The translations under genes were made by a program, and so were the position numbers. The notes beneath the pieces are model-generated. The model made no database searches. It was not told the DNA's origin and worked only from the letters and a program-made list of their open reading frames with translations. From a virus, in IMG/VR virus record IMGVR_UViG_3300010885_044304, positions 1 through 64,000 of that record: a stretch of 64,000 nucleotides of DNA. One strand, 5' to 3'. Below are positions 17,394-26,939 of the stretch, in pieces; within the stretch, counting starts at the first letter, position 1; every line of letters begins with the position of its first letter.

Positions 17394-18269
17394 TCAGCAG
17401 AATTTTTCCGTTAATGTCTGATAAAGTAGCTCGTGACTTTTTGGCCCAGGATGTAACCCATCGGTGCCAATGTCAATTTGCCAGTCTGGCGCATAACAAT
17501 ATTCAGGATACCGTGTATATTGTTCCAAACAACGATGTATCATTGGAGTCAGACCGTCTAAACTGATCATGTAAAATTGACAATTACATGCTCGAAGATA
17601 TTGCACGCCGTACTCGATCAAACTGATCTGATCAAACCAGAGCTGTTCATCTGTGGTGGACAAGATTATTTCTCGGCTTAAATTTTTCAGCATAACTTCC
17701 TGCGGCCAAGTGTTTACTTGTTTTATGGTAAATCGTTCCAGTGTTGTTAATTGCCAAATTACTATATCTCCGGGCAGTATATCTGCATGCAACAGTTGAC
17801 GTAGACTCCACCGGGTGCTGCTGCCACCTTTTGCTACAGTGGTAACTGGCATGTTCAAAGAATTTCCCAATTTAGTTGAATATAAGTCATTGTTGCTGAC
17901 ACCAACACCCGCACTAAGGCTACAACCAAATATCCACAAAGTAGGACAGCTAGATCTACCAATAAATTGTTCTGAAAAGGTCATTGGCCCAGGCCGTGTA
18001 TACCCTATAACAGTATGAGAATCGTAAATTGAATTTAAAAATATTTTTGTTTTTTCAAACAGTTCTGCATTGTTGTCAAACCCGTCATTGACAAAAATAA
18101 ATTTACAACCAACTTTGGCAATTTTCAACAAGTTACTGGCAGAGATATCCGCAAGGCTTGTATGGAAAACTCTGGAATTTCCAAGATATTGTTCAAAATT
18201 ATCATTGGTTAATAAAATAGAATCTTTAGCAGCCAAATAGTGAGGACTACTTAGGATAACTTCTATCAT
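17394..18269 (-). CDS. SGNH/GDSL hydrolase-like protein with N-terminal extension
   Basis: This 291-residue protein has about 105 N-terminal residues of unknown fold before a block I variant IFGCSLSAGVGV, where GCS replaces GDS, a form often seen in phage SGNH proteins. It continues with VAKGGSSTRW (block II), DIVIWQLTTLER (block III) and TDGLHPGPKSH near the C terminus, giving the catalytic Asp/His pair. The start overlaps the gp55 stop as ATGA, so it is translated from the gp55 transcript. A role on ester-linked groups of glycans is plausible but unproven. Confidence 0.78.
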   Translation of the reverse strand: MIEVILSSPHYLAAKDSILLTNDNFEQYLGNSRVFHTSLADISASNLLKIAKVGCKFIFVNDGFDNNAELFEKTKIFLNSIYDSHTVIGYTRPGPMTFSEQFIGRSSCPTLWIFGCSLSAGVGVSNNDLYSTKLGNSLNMPVTTVAKGGSSTRWSLRQLLHADILPGDIVIWQLTTLERFTIKQVNTWPQEVMLKNLSREIILSTTDEQLWFDQISLIEYGVQYLRACNCQFYMISLDGLTPMIHRCLEQYTRYPEYCYAPDWQIDIGTDGLHPGPKSHELLYQTLTEKFC

Positions 18270-19210
18270 TCTTCTTCTGACACATTATATGTGTTGGGAT
18301 CAATGACAGTTACAGGACCAGGCTGCTGATGTGCTCGACCAGAATTCTGTCGAGTCCACGAAGGATTGAGTCCGTTCATTTCTAAGATATCATCACGAAT
18401 GTTCTGCATTTTCTTTTCGATGTTTAGAATACGAGTAAAGCTGTTGGTGATGGCAGCAGTGTAGTAAGCAAATGGGTTTTGACTTTTGGATTCATCAAAC
18501 TGCAGACCAATCTGGCTCAGTTGTAGCAAGGCCTGTCCACGCATTTCCTCATTGTAGGTGTAGCCCCGCCAGTTTGAGCGTGTGGCATAGCGTTCACACA
18601 GTTTCAAAAACATGCGAGCCAGTTCGGCGGTCATGTCACCGTGGTCACGGCAGTACTCACCTGTGACAAGATCTCCTCGCCAGTGACTCTTGCCCACCAG
18701 GTACGGTTCTTTTTCTTCTGTGATTCTGTAGTGATAAAAGGGAGGAAAGTTCACACGCACATGAGTGGGATCCAGCACTATCTCATCCACCAGGTCTGCC
18801 AGGGGATCTTCTACCAGCTCGTCTAATTCTAAAATTTCCTGCAGTTTTTTCTTTTTTGTTGTGGCCTTGGGTACTTTTTTGGGAGCCCAAGGTATGTGTT
18901 CCCAACAGGTAATCCTAAACACCAGATCTGTGTTGGCAATTTTCTTTTCGTTGTGAACCACACCAGTTTCTCGCTTGAGACGATCTGCACGATTGCGCCT
19001 GGCTTCTGCTACAGTGCGTTGATTGATTTTATCCAACGACGGCAGAATAATATCATACTGATGATCAGTTTTGGGATCTAGATATGTGCAGTATGTGTTC
19101 TTGCTTAGATGAATTTGTTTTAGTAAATCTCTGTTGTTGAGATAGTTTACTCGGGGTGGTGCCTTGGGCGGCAATGCCTTTACTGGTTTAGTTATAGGGG
19201 TATCGGACAA
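18266..19210 (-). CDS. 55: Late-transcription sigma factor gp55
   Basis: The C-terminal about 170 residues match T4-family gp55, the divergent sigma-70 relative that directs host RNA polymerase to late promoters. Diagnostic segments are VGKSHWRGDL, GEYCRDHGDMT, ERYATRSNWRGYTY, ALLQLSQIGLQFDESKSQNPFAYY and TNSFTRILNIEKK (sigma region 2-like). At 314 residues it is much longer than T4 gp55 (185). The extra N-terminal part contains YLNNRDLL and a Lys-rich patch, with similar extensions in marine relatives. The start is TTG at 19210, supported by an AGGAG site seven bases upstream. The gene leads the minus-strand recombination operon. Confidence 0.92.
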   Translation of the reverse strand: MSDTPITKPVKALPPKAPPRVNYLNNRDLLKQIHLSKNTYCTYLDPKTDHQYDIILPSLDKINQRTVAEARRNRADRLKRETGVVHNEKKIANTDLVFRITCWEHIPWAPKKVPKATTKKKKLQEILELDELVEDPLADLVDEIVLDPTHVRVNFPPFYHYRITEEKEPYLVGKSHWRGDLVTGEYCRDHGDMTAELARMFLKLCERYATRSNWRGYTYNEEMRGQALLQLSQIGLQFDESKSQNPFAYYTAAITNSFTRILNIEKKMQNIRDDILEMNGLNPSWTRQNSGRAHQQPGPVTVIDPNTYNVSEEE

Positions 19211-19234
19211 CCTGGTTCTCCTTGTCGATTACTT

Positions 19235-19263
19235 AGTATAACAGGTTTGTCGTAAAAAAACAA
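19235..19263 (-). promoter_or_regulatory. Sigma-70-type promoter candidate for gp55
   Basis: On the minus strand TTGTTT (19263-19258) and TATACT (19240-19235) are 17 bases apart. The -10 matches five of six bases. The -35 is weak. It lies 25 bases before the TTG start, consistent with pre-late expression of the late sigma factor by host-type polymerase. Confidence 0.5.
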
Positions 19264-19297
19264 CTCTTTTTTTATAAAGTTAGCCGTTTTTATCTTC

Positions 19298-19305
19298 AAT
19301 AAATA
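19298..19305 (+). promoter_or_regulatory. T4-type late promoter for the baseplate operon
   Basis: AATAAATA differs from TATAAATA at one base and lies 21 bases before the ATG at 19327. The short divergent gap also holds the gp55 promoter on the other strand. Confidence 0.55.
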
Positions 19306-19326
19306 CTATATAGGATAACGACAATA

Positions 19327-22300
19327 ATGGCTACTACTCCAATACCGCAGAATAATTCAACTGATCCGCAGGTTCCGGGCAACTTTCCTGGTACTTTTCA
19401 AAATCCCACGCAGTTGCCTGCGCCTGTTAATCCAGCATCTGATCCGGAAGTGCCACCTCTGCCTAACGATGTTGATCCAAACTTTATCCCTAACCCAGCA
19501 CCAGTAGACAACACCATTGACCCAGAAGTACCGCAGCCTGTTGATGACGCACCTCGCAAGAAAAAATTTGATCCTACACCAGTCAGTCCTGCAGCCAATC
19601 CTGAAGTGCCACAGCCTACAGTTGAGCAAAATCTCTTTGTAGATGCTCCTGCAACTGTTAGTTCGGCAGCTAATCCGCAAATACCACCGCCGCAGGACTT
19701 TGGTCAAGACGCCAGAACATCAGATTTTCCACCTGCACAGGACTTTGGTGTCGATCCACAAGTACCTGCTGCACAGGACTTTGGATCTGATCCACGGATA
19801 ATAGTACCTGATGCACAAGACTTTGGTGTTGATCCACAAGTACCTGCTGCACAGGATTTTGGTTCAGATCCACGGATTATAGTACCTGATGCACAAGACT
19901 TTGGTGTTGATCCACAAGTGCCAGAACCGCCTATTGTACAAAACTACTTTACTGATGCAACCACGGTTGTCCCTGCTGGCAACACTGGGTTCGACGATTT
20001 TTATGGCGAACAAACCTATACAGTTAATTACACAGGAACTGCTGATGCTGTACCCGCCGGCGACACTGGGTTTGACGATTTTTATGGCGAACAAACATAC
20101 ACAGCTAATTTTACAGGAACAGCTGATGCTAGACCTGTTTTTCCCGCAGCTAATCCACAGGTGCCTAATATATTTTCATCTATAGGTTCACTGCTATCCA
20201 GTCTTTTTGGAATTAGACCAACACCGGTATCACCCGCAGCAAATCCACAAGTAGCACAAGCTTTTCCCGTGCCAGCTCCGACGGTGTTTACGCCAACTCC
20301 TATACCGCCTGTTTCCAATCCGCAAGTGGCACAACCACCTATAGTGCAAAACTTCTTTACTGATAGAACTCCTACACCTGTTGTGCCAGCAGCAAATCCA
20401 CAAGTGCCTCCGGCACAAGACTTTGGATCAGAACCTCCTATCGGATTACCACCGCCGCAGGACTTTGGATCTGATCCACAAATAGGTTTGCCTCCGGCAC
20501 AAGACTTTGGTTCTGAACCACCAATAGTAGTTCCAGCAGCACAGGATTATGGATCAGATCCACAGATAGGTTTGCCTCCGGCACAAGACTTTGGGTCTGA
20601 ACCACCAATAGTAGTTCCACCAGCCCAAGATTATGGATCTGATCCACAGATAGGTTTGCCGCCGGCACAAGAGTTTAGCGGCCGCAAAAGGGCCGATCCC
20701 GACATTGTTGATTCGCCTACAGAGCCAGCAGTACAGGCACAAACTAATACACGGATTGATGGCCCTGTTAATCAAACACTATTACAACAATCAAATCCTG
20801 CTGTGGCCACTGATTATAAATCTTATGTGGTAGACACACAAAACAAAATTGTAGAGCAACAGACTCGAGAGCTAGAAGTAACACAAGGTTTTCCTGCTAG
20901 CGAAAATCAAATTGCTGTCATTAACGGTGAAGCATTTGGCACTGCCACAATTGCAGCTAATGTGAGATTTAAAAATCAGATTGAATCAGCAGACGCAGCG
21001 CAGTCAGTACCGGCTAACACTCCACCGCCAACTATTGCGCCAGCGGACGTAAATGTTCCAGCTCTGCCTAACGATGCGGATCCAAACTTTATTTCCAATC
21101 CTGGACCAGTTGATAATACCATTGACCCTGAGGTACCTAGTTCAGCTAATACCAGAGTGGAAAATGTCAATCAAACTGAGTTTGCACAAAAAGATCCCAC
21201 AGTAGCACAACAATATACCGCCTTTAAAAATGAAACTGCTGCACAACTTACCGCCCAGCGCATAGCCGAACGCGAAGCAGTAGAAGGTGGTCCAATATCA
21301 GTCAGTGAGCAAGTACAAATTGCTGCACGCTCTGAAATAGACGCAACTGCAGATGCTAACTTTAGATATCAAGATCAAATTGAAGCTGCCGGGGCGGGTA
21401 CAGTAGTACCTGCAGATACACCGCCGCCTACTGTAACTGCTCCTGCTGTATCTACTGAATCTGATCCCCAAGTGGTTGTCCCTCCCACACGCATTGCATC
21501 AGTGTCAACAGAAACATTATTACAAAACGATCCAGAAACTGCACAAGAGTACACTGCCTTTAAAAACGAAACTGCTGCACAGCTTACTGAACAACGCATA
21601 GCTGAGGCAGAAGCAGCGGAAGGCGGTGCTATATCAGTCAGTGCGCAGGTGGAAATTGCTCGTCGATCAGAAAGAGACGCAACTACAGATGCCAACATTA
21701 GATATCAAGATCAAATTCAAGCTGCTGGGGCTGCAACTGTAGTACCTGCAGACACTCCGCCACCAACAGTAATTCCACCTGCACAGGACTTTGGTACTGA
21801 TCCACAAGTACCTGCTGCGCAGGACTTTGGTGTTGATCCACCAATTGTAGTTCCTGCAGCACAAGACTTTGGAGTTGACCCACAAGTTCCTGCTGCACAG
21901 GACTTCGGATCAGATCCACCAATTGTAGTTCCTGCAGCACAGGACTTTGGTACTGATCCACAGATAGGATTACCGCCAGCACAGGATTTTGGTTCAGAAC
22001 CTCCTCTGCGAGCTCCAGCTCCTCCGTCACCCTCACCTTATGAAAGATTTATAGCTGAAGAAAATGCTGCAACAGATGCTGCTCAAGCAGAAGCTACTGC
22101 CAGATTCAACGCACAGTTTGATGTTGTTACAGAAGATCCACAAGTACCACTGGCACAAGATTTTGGTTCAGAACCACCTATAGAATTTCCTGCAGCACAG
22201 GACTTTGGAGTTGATCCACAGATAGGATTACCGCCAGCACAGGATTTTGGTTCAGAACCACCTATAGAATTTCCTGCAGCACAGGACTTTGGTGTTGATC

Positions 22301-23574
22301 CACAAGCACAAGACTTTGGCACTGATGCGGATTTTAATATAGGAGAATTCCAATCTGAGCCTGTAGACATACCTACTATTGATACAGGATACGATGACTT
22401 TTACGGCAACCAAGAAGATGTAGGTGAATTCCAAGCAGAACCAGAACTTGTGGCCGATGCACAAGACTATGGCGTTGACGATGCAGATCCGCTAGGTGAT
22501 TTTATAGGAGATCTGCAATCTGAACCTGACACCGGAGACGGGGAGTCGGCCGGCTTTGGAAATTTCTTTGGAGACGTTGCAGCCGGTGCAGGCGGCCTAC
22601 TTAAATCATTTGCCGGAGCTGTCAGTGGTGCCGTAGATCCGCAGGCCAATTCTTCACAGCAGTCTGCCCTAGATTCCATCAGTGGATTGATAAAATCAGC
22701 AATCAAAACTCCCAATCAATTGGCAGCAGAACGCCAGGCCGCTGCCAAAGCTCAGGCCAAAGCACAAGCACAAGTCAATGCACAACGCAAACAGGCCAAC
22801 GAAGGCGACTGGCGTGTGCGACTGCGCTTGGCCGGTGGTGCTGATTATCTGTACAAGGCCAAAGGCGCCAATGGGAAATCAGCAGCAGGTATCTTGGAAC
22901 CCTTGGCAGTGACCGACGGAGTTATATTTCCCTACACTCCGCAAATTACCACACAGTACACAGCCAAGTACAACCCCTATGAGCTGACGCACAGCAACTA
23001 CAGGGGGTATTTTTATCAATCTTCTGCGGTCAACGAAATCAACCTGGTGGCAACATTTACAGCACAGGACACCAGCGAAGCTAACTATTTGTTGGCAGTG
23101 ATACACTTTTTCCGTAGTGTGACCAAGATGTTTTACGGACAAGACGATGCCAGCAAACGTGGTGCTCCACCACCCTTGGTGTTTCTACAGGGTCTTGGTG
23201 AATACCAATTTAACCTGCATCCATGTGTGGTACAAAGTTTCAACTATGTGCTGCCAAATGATTGTGATTACATCAGAGCCAACAGTGTAAATTTTAATGG
23301 AAACAATTTGCTGCAGCGTAGAGATCGTGAAAACTTGCCTATTGACTATGTAAATTCTGTCAGCAGCAGACTCAGCAATGCTGGATTGACCAAGGGTGGT
23401 CTCAACACTCCACCTGCTCCGCCCACATTGGGAACCAACAGCCCAACCTATGTACCGACCAAGATGGAAATGACCCTGGTCCTGTTACCCATGCAGACAC
23501 GCAGTCAGATCAGTCAGCAGTTCAGCCTCAAGCAGTTTGCAAATGGGGATCTAATCAGAGGAGGATTTTGGTAA
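19327..23574 (+). CDS. Giant repeat-bearing baseplate protein with gp48/gp54-like C-terminal domain
   Basis: This 1,415-residue protein is two-part. Residues 1-1160 are low in hydrophobic core, rich in Pro/Asp/Gln/Ala, and built of repeats: many AQDFGSDPQ/AQDFGSEPP units, two GFDDFYGEQTYT units, and about 75-residue helical units with YTAFKNETAAQLT. Residues 1160-1415 form a compact domain (GDWRVRLRL, VIFPYTPQI, YTAKYNPYELTHSNY, YFYQSSAVNEI, LHPCVVQSFNYVLPNDCDYI). Similar domains occur in tail-tube cap/initiator-type baseplate proteins of marine T4-like phages. The overlap with gp53 (TAATG) and the following hub genes support a baseplate role. Naming it gp48 or gp54 is inference. Confidence 0.65.
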   Translation: MATTPIPQNNSTDPQVPGNFPGTFQNPTQLPAPVNPASDPEVPPLPNDVDPNFIPNPAPVDNTIDPEVPQPVDDAPRKKKFDPTPVSPAANPEVPQPTVEQNLFVDAPATVSSAANPQIPPPQDFGQDARTSDFPPAQDFGVDPQVPAAQDFGSDPRIIVPDAQDFGVDPQVPAAQDFGSDPRIIVPDAQDFGVDPQVPEPPIVQNYFTDATTVVPAGNTGFDDFYGEQTYTVNYTGTADAVPAGDTGFDDFYGEQTYTANFTGTADARPVFPAANPQVPNIFSSIGSLLSSLFGIRPTPVSPAANPQVAQAFPVPAPTVFTPTPIPPVSNPQVAQPPIVQNFFTDRTPTPVVPAANPQVPPAQDFGSEPPIGLPPPQDFGSDPQIGLPPAQDFGSEPPIVVPAAQDYGSDPQIGLPPAQDFGSEPPIVVPPAQDYGSDPQIGLPPAQEFSGRKRADPDIVDSPTEPAVQAQTNTRIDGPVNQTLLQQSNPAVATDYKSYVVDTQNKIVEQQTRELEVTQGFPASENQIAVINGEAFGTATIAANVRFKNQIESADAAQSVPANTPPPTIAPADVNVPALPNDADPNFISNPGPVDNTIDPEVPSSANTRVENVNQTEFAQKDPTVAQQYTAFKNETAAQLTAQRIAEREAVEGGPISVSEQVQIAARSEIDATADANFRYQDQIEAAGAGTVVPADTPPPTVTAPAVSTESDPQVVVPPTRIASVSTETLLQNDPETAQEYTAFKNETAAQLTEQRIAEAEAAEGGAISVSAQVEIARRSERDATTDANIRYQDQIQAAGAATVVPADTPPPTVIPPAQDFGTDPQVPAAQDFGVDPPIVVPAAQDFGVDPQVPAAQDFGSDPPIVVPAAQDFGTDPQIGLPPAQDFGSEPPLRAPAPPSPSPYERFIAEENAATDAAQAEATARFNAQFDVVTEDPQVPLAQDFGSEPPIEFPAAQDFGVDPQIGLPPAQDFGSEPPIEFPAAQDFGVDPQAQDFGTDADFNIGEFQSEPVDIPTIDTGYDDFYGNQEDVGEFQAEPELVADAQDYGVDDADPLGDFIGDLQSEPDTGDGESAGFGNFFGDVAAGAGGLLKSFAGAVSGAVDPQANSSQQSALDSISGLIKSAIKTPNQLAAERQAAAKAQAKAQAQVNAQRKQANEGDWRVRLRLAGGADYLYKAKGANGKSAAGILEPLAVTDGVIFPYTPQITTQYTAKYNPYELTHSNYRGYFYQSSAVNEINLVATFTAQDTSEANYLLAVIHFFRSVTKMFYGQDDASKRGAPPPLVFLQGLGEYQFNLHPCVVQSFNYVLPNDCDYIRANSVNFNGNNLLQRRDRENLPIDYVNSVSSRLSNAGLTKGGLNTPPAPPTLGTNSPTYVPTKMEMTLVLLPMQTRSQISQQFSLKQFANGDLIRGGFW
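19685..22335 (+). repeat. Degenerate repeat arrays inside the giant baseplate gene
   Basis: Clusters at about 19685-19930, 20400-20670, 21780-22010 and 22140-22330 repeat units of 13-17 codons centred on AQDFG. Between them lie two copies of a 75-codon unit (about 21170-21440 and 21500-21780) and a diverged third (about 20780-21050). Two 25-codon GFDDFYGEQ units lie at 19980-20130, and a related GYDDFYG near 22385. Confidence 0.85.
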
Positions 23575-23873
23575 TGGCCTCATACAGTTCTTCTAGTCCC
23601 TATTTTGAAACCAGCTACACACAATTTTACCTTGATGTTCTGGTAGATCGTCCTATTCCCAAAGAATCAGACGACAACCTTTTCATAATCACGCAGACAT
23701 ATCAATATCGTCCAGATCTCTTGGCCTTTGACCTGTACGATGATGCAGGATTATGGTGGGTATTTTATCAGCGCAACCCAAATACCTTGACAGCTCCACC
23801 CTGGGACTTTGCCACCGGAGTAGAAATTTACATACCCAAGATAACAACCATACGTAATGTATTAGGATCTTGA
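23574..23873 (+). CDS. 53: Baseplate wedge protein gp53
   Basis: This 99-residue protein has the gp53 pattern: YQYRPDLLAFDLYDDAGLWW, then RNPNTL and a C-terminal GVEIYIPK, a LysM-like wedge component that joins neighbouring wedges in the T4 baseplate. The start is ATG at 23574, overlapping the preceding stop (TAATG), with GAGGAGGA ending eight bases upstream. It is shorter than T4 gp53 (196) but usual for marine T4-like phages. Confidence 0.88.
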   Translation: MASYSSSSPYFETSYTQFYLDVLVDRPIPKESDDNLFIITQTYQYRPDLLAFDLYDDAGLWWVFYQRNPNTLTAPPWDFATGVEIYIPKITTIRNVLGS

Positions 23874-23876
23874 TCT

Positions 23877-26800
23877 ATGGCCACTGTAGCTGAACTAACT
23901 CAACAACGTGCTTCGCTAAGGCGCGACCTTGGTTTTCTTGAACAAGAATTAGCAAGACTTCAAGCAGGGCAAGGCAGTCCACGTGCAATTCGTGATGCGC
24001 AAGCTGCAGTGGCCGATACTCGTGCAGAGATAGGCCAAAATCAACTGGCGTTGGCACAGGCCACTGCTGCTGAAAAGCCCACAGACAGTGCTGGTGCCCA
24101 AGTAATAAATGATCAGACAGCACAGGCCAACACAGCCAATACACAACGTCCTGAGCAGCCGCCTGCTGTACAAACACCCGGGGGTCGAGTTACTCCTGCC
24201 TTGGCCACCACAACTCCAACCAATGTGACAAGAACCTTGACTTCTTCTGAAGATTCTGGCACCAATGCTGCTGAACGCAAGATAACAAACACACAGTCTA
24301 CTCCACCCAACACAGCTCAGCCATCAGTGGACCCAGTAGATGCCCGTGGCAGTGCCACTGGATTGGTGCAAGGCGGCGGCATCAAACCTGGTGGAACTCC
24401 TGGTATTGGCGCAGGCGGCGATGACAAGGCAACTGCCATAAGAAATCGACTGACACAGATTTATTCAGGTAAAAATCTACAAATTACTCCGCAGCCCAAT
24501 GCACTAGACAAATACTCGTCCTACACCTACACCATCAGCATTTATATCATGAAGCCTGATGATTATCGTCGTATAATCAAGAACAAAAAGGTCAGTATTC
24601 CCGGCAGCAATCTCTTGATACAGAGTGGTGGCATGCCCTACACATCTGCTACCCCTACTCCTTCCAGTGCAGGTGTGCCAACGTCAGCAGCAGAAATTGA
24701 TACCACCCGATCACGAACATCAGCAGCTGGTCGCAACCAGTTCTTTCCCTTGGATTTCTACATAGATAATGTAAAAATGACAGGACTGCAGCCTGGCAAA
24801 GGAACCAACAGTTCGCACAACATCACACAACTCAGCTTCAAGATCATTGAGCCCAACGGCATCAGCCTGTTGGATAATCTGTATCAGGCCTGTGAACAGT
24901 ATGTGGGCAAGAAACAAAACTATGCCAGCCAAAACTACTTGATGATCATAAGATTTTTTGGCTACGATGAAAAAGGCATGCTGGTCAAGGCCTTCAACGG
25001 CAACACCTTGACAGATTCTCGATCCACAATTGAAAAATACATTCCTTTTCAATTCACCGGCATCAAATTCAAAGTGGCCAACAACCTTACCGAGTACAAC
25101 TGTGAATGTGTGTGTCCACAAAACAATGTGAGTTCAGGACAGATGCGTGGAGTTATCCCCTACAACATAGAAATACAAGCATCTACACTGAAAGAACTGT
25201 TTAATGGACCCGGCAGCAAGGCAGGCACACAGCCCACTGCTGCAAGAGGTGCCGCGCCGCTGCCTCCAGATGGCAGAGAAATTACCAGTTCGGAAGTGGA
25301 TGATTTTGGTGGCAGCACTGTACCAACTCCACCAGCAGCGCCTCAGAAAGGTGATGCTGCTCCCAAGCCTCTTGTGACCAACGGACTGGTCACTGCCTTG
25401 AACAAATTTCAACAAGAGCAAAAACAAAAAGGCATTACAAGTGAAGCAGATGTATATGACATAGTGTTTCTTGATACTATCATAGCCAGTGCTAGCACCA
25501 AGCCACCCGATGACTTCAATCTCAAAGTAACTGGCAGTGTTCCGCCTGCCACTGCCAATCAACAACTGAATCCTGCAACCAATAGTGTACAGACCAACAC
25601 ACAGACCAAACCAGCCACTGCAGGCACCAGCATAATTCAATTTATTGATCAGGCTGTGCGCAACAGTTCTTATATCTACAAACAGCAGACCAAGATTCCC
25701 AAGACCAATTCGCAGACAGGCAAGTTGGAAGATGTTCCCAATGGCACTCCTGCACAGGTAGTGGGTTGGTATCGAATTGGTCTGCAGGCTGAACCTCTCA
25801 AGTATGATGAAAAACGCAGAGATTATGCCTACAAGATAACCTATAGTATTGCACCTTATTTGGTCAACGATCTCAAGAGCAACTATTTCCCGCAGACCAA
25901 ATTCAGAGGCACACACAAAAAATACAACTATTGGTTCACAGGTGAAAATAATTCAGTCTTGAGTTTTGAACAAGATTTCAATTATCTTTATTATATTGTG
26001 ATGAATTCAAACACGCCACCCAAGGGTGTAAATGATCTGGACTATAGAGAAGAAGCCAAACGTGCGTTCCAAACCAGAAGCAATGAAAGTGACCAAGGTC
26101 AAGAAGGCAAGACCAATGAACCTGCTGCCAATGCAGCTGATCTCTTGTACAGTCCAGCAGATCTGGCTCGTGCCAGAATTTCTATAATTGGAGATCCTGC
26201 CTGGATTGCTCAAGGTGAAACCTGGGCAGGCATCAGTGGGCAAAATCTCCAGGCAGGGCCATTCTTTCCTGATGGTACAATCAACACAGAAATTGAAGAA
26301 CCCTTGTTTGAAATTGCCTGGAACAAACCAGTGGACTACAGCTTGACAACTGGCCTTATGAATCCCAATCAACGCAAGGCAGGTGCCAACGCTGTGGAAA
26401 CTCTGGGTCCTGGTCCATCACAAAGCTATGTGTATCGTGCAGTCAGTGTTACTAGTAATTTTAGTCAAGGCAAATTCACACAAGATCTGGAAGGTGTAAT
26501 AGTACTGTTCCCTTCCACTGCCATAAAGAAAAATGAAGAAGTTGGATTGGCAGCAGATGTAGAATTAGAATTGCCAAAAGCAGTTGACACCGAAGTGTTG
26601 ACAATACCACCGGCTGGTGCTGCTGTAAACCGTGCAGGTGGCATTAATCAAACCAATGCAGGTGGTGCTGCCACCAGCGTGACACGCCGATTAAGAACCA
26701 CACCCCCTCCGGGTGCCAAACCTGGAGATCCTGGGACAGGACTAAAATCACGTCCAGTGCAAACACCTACCACGGCACCTACCAGACAAGGCATCAATGA

Positions 26801-26939
26801 CACTGCACCAGGTCGTTTGCAAAATTTACCTCCCACCAGTGGAGGCCAACCAGTAAATGATCAAAGAACATTGACAGCTCAAGATCCCAATGTTGCCACT
26901 ACACGTAGGGCCAACCAAAACGGAGCAATTGAAAGATAA
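23877..26939 (+). CDS. Large baseplate structural protein in the gp27 position
   Basis: This 1,020-residue protein begins with a helical segment (1-65), then a Thr/Pro/Gln-rich linker to about 190. A structured region follows, starting YSSYTYTISIYIMKPDDYRR, with FYIDNVKMTGL, NITQLSFKIIEPNG, LLDNLYQACEQY and YLMIIRFFGYDEKG, a beta-rich fold reminiscent of the tube-like domains of hub proteins. Further Pro/Thr-rich linkers separate a second structured region (about 500-880) and a disordered C-terminal tail. It sits between gp53 and gp5, where a gp27-like hub protein would be expected. I recognise it as a marine T4-like structural family. Equating it with gp27 is inference. Confidence 0.65.
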   Translation: MATVAELTQQRASLRRDLGFLEQELARLQAGQGSPRAIRDAQAAVADTRAEIGQNQLALAQATAAEKPTDSAGAQVINDQTAQANTANTQRPEQPPAVQTPGGRVTPALATTTPTNVTRTLTSSEDSGTNAAERKITNTQSTPPNTAQPSVDPVDARGSATGLVQGGGIKPGGTPGIGAGGDDKATAIRNRLTQIYSGKNLQITPQPNALDKYSSYTYTISIYIMKPDDYRRIIKNKKVSIPGSNLLIQSGGMPYTSATPTPSSAGVPTSAAEIDTTRSRTSAAGRNQFFPLDFYIDNVKMTGLQPGKGTNSSHNITQLSFKIIEPNGISLLDNLYQACEQYVGKKQNYASQNYLMIIRFFGYDEKGMLVKAFNGNTLTDSRSTIEKYIPFQFTGIKFKVANNLTEYNCECVCPQNNVSSGQMRGVIPYNIEIQASTLKELFNGPGSKAGTQPTAARGAAPLPPDGREITSSEVDDFGGSTVPTPPAAPQKGDAAPKPLVTNGLVTALNKFQQEQKQKGITSEADVYDIVFLDTIIASASTKPPDDFNLKVTGSVPPATANQQLNPATNSVQTNTQTKPATAGTSIIQFIDQAVRNSSYIYKQQTKIPKTNSQTGKLEDVPNGTPAQVVGWYRIGLQAEPLKYDEKRRDYAYKITYSIAPYLVNDLKSNYFPQTKFRGTHKKYNYWFTGENNSVLSFEQDFNYLYYIVMNSNTPPKGVNDLDYREEAKRAFQTRSNESDQGQEGKTNEPAANAADLLYSPADLARARISIIGDPAWIAQGETWAGISGQNLQAGPFFPDGTINTEIEEPLFEIAWNKPVDYSLTTGLMNPNQRKAGANAVETLGPGPSQSYVYRAVSVTSNFSQGKFTQDLEGVIVLFPSTAIKKNEEVGLAADVELELPKAVDTEVLTIPPAGAAVNRAGGINQTNAGGAATSVTRRLRTTPPPGAKPGDPGTGLKSRPVQTPTTAPTRQGINDTAPGRLQNLPPTSGGQPVNDQRTLTAQDPNVATTRRANQNGAIER

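Noticed and set aside
19357-22464. Many antisense frames opposite the repeat-bearing gene
   Set aside because: They mirror the repeat composition of the sense strand and lack ribosome sites and family features.
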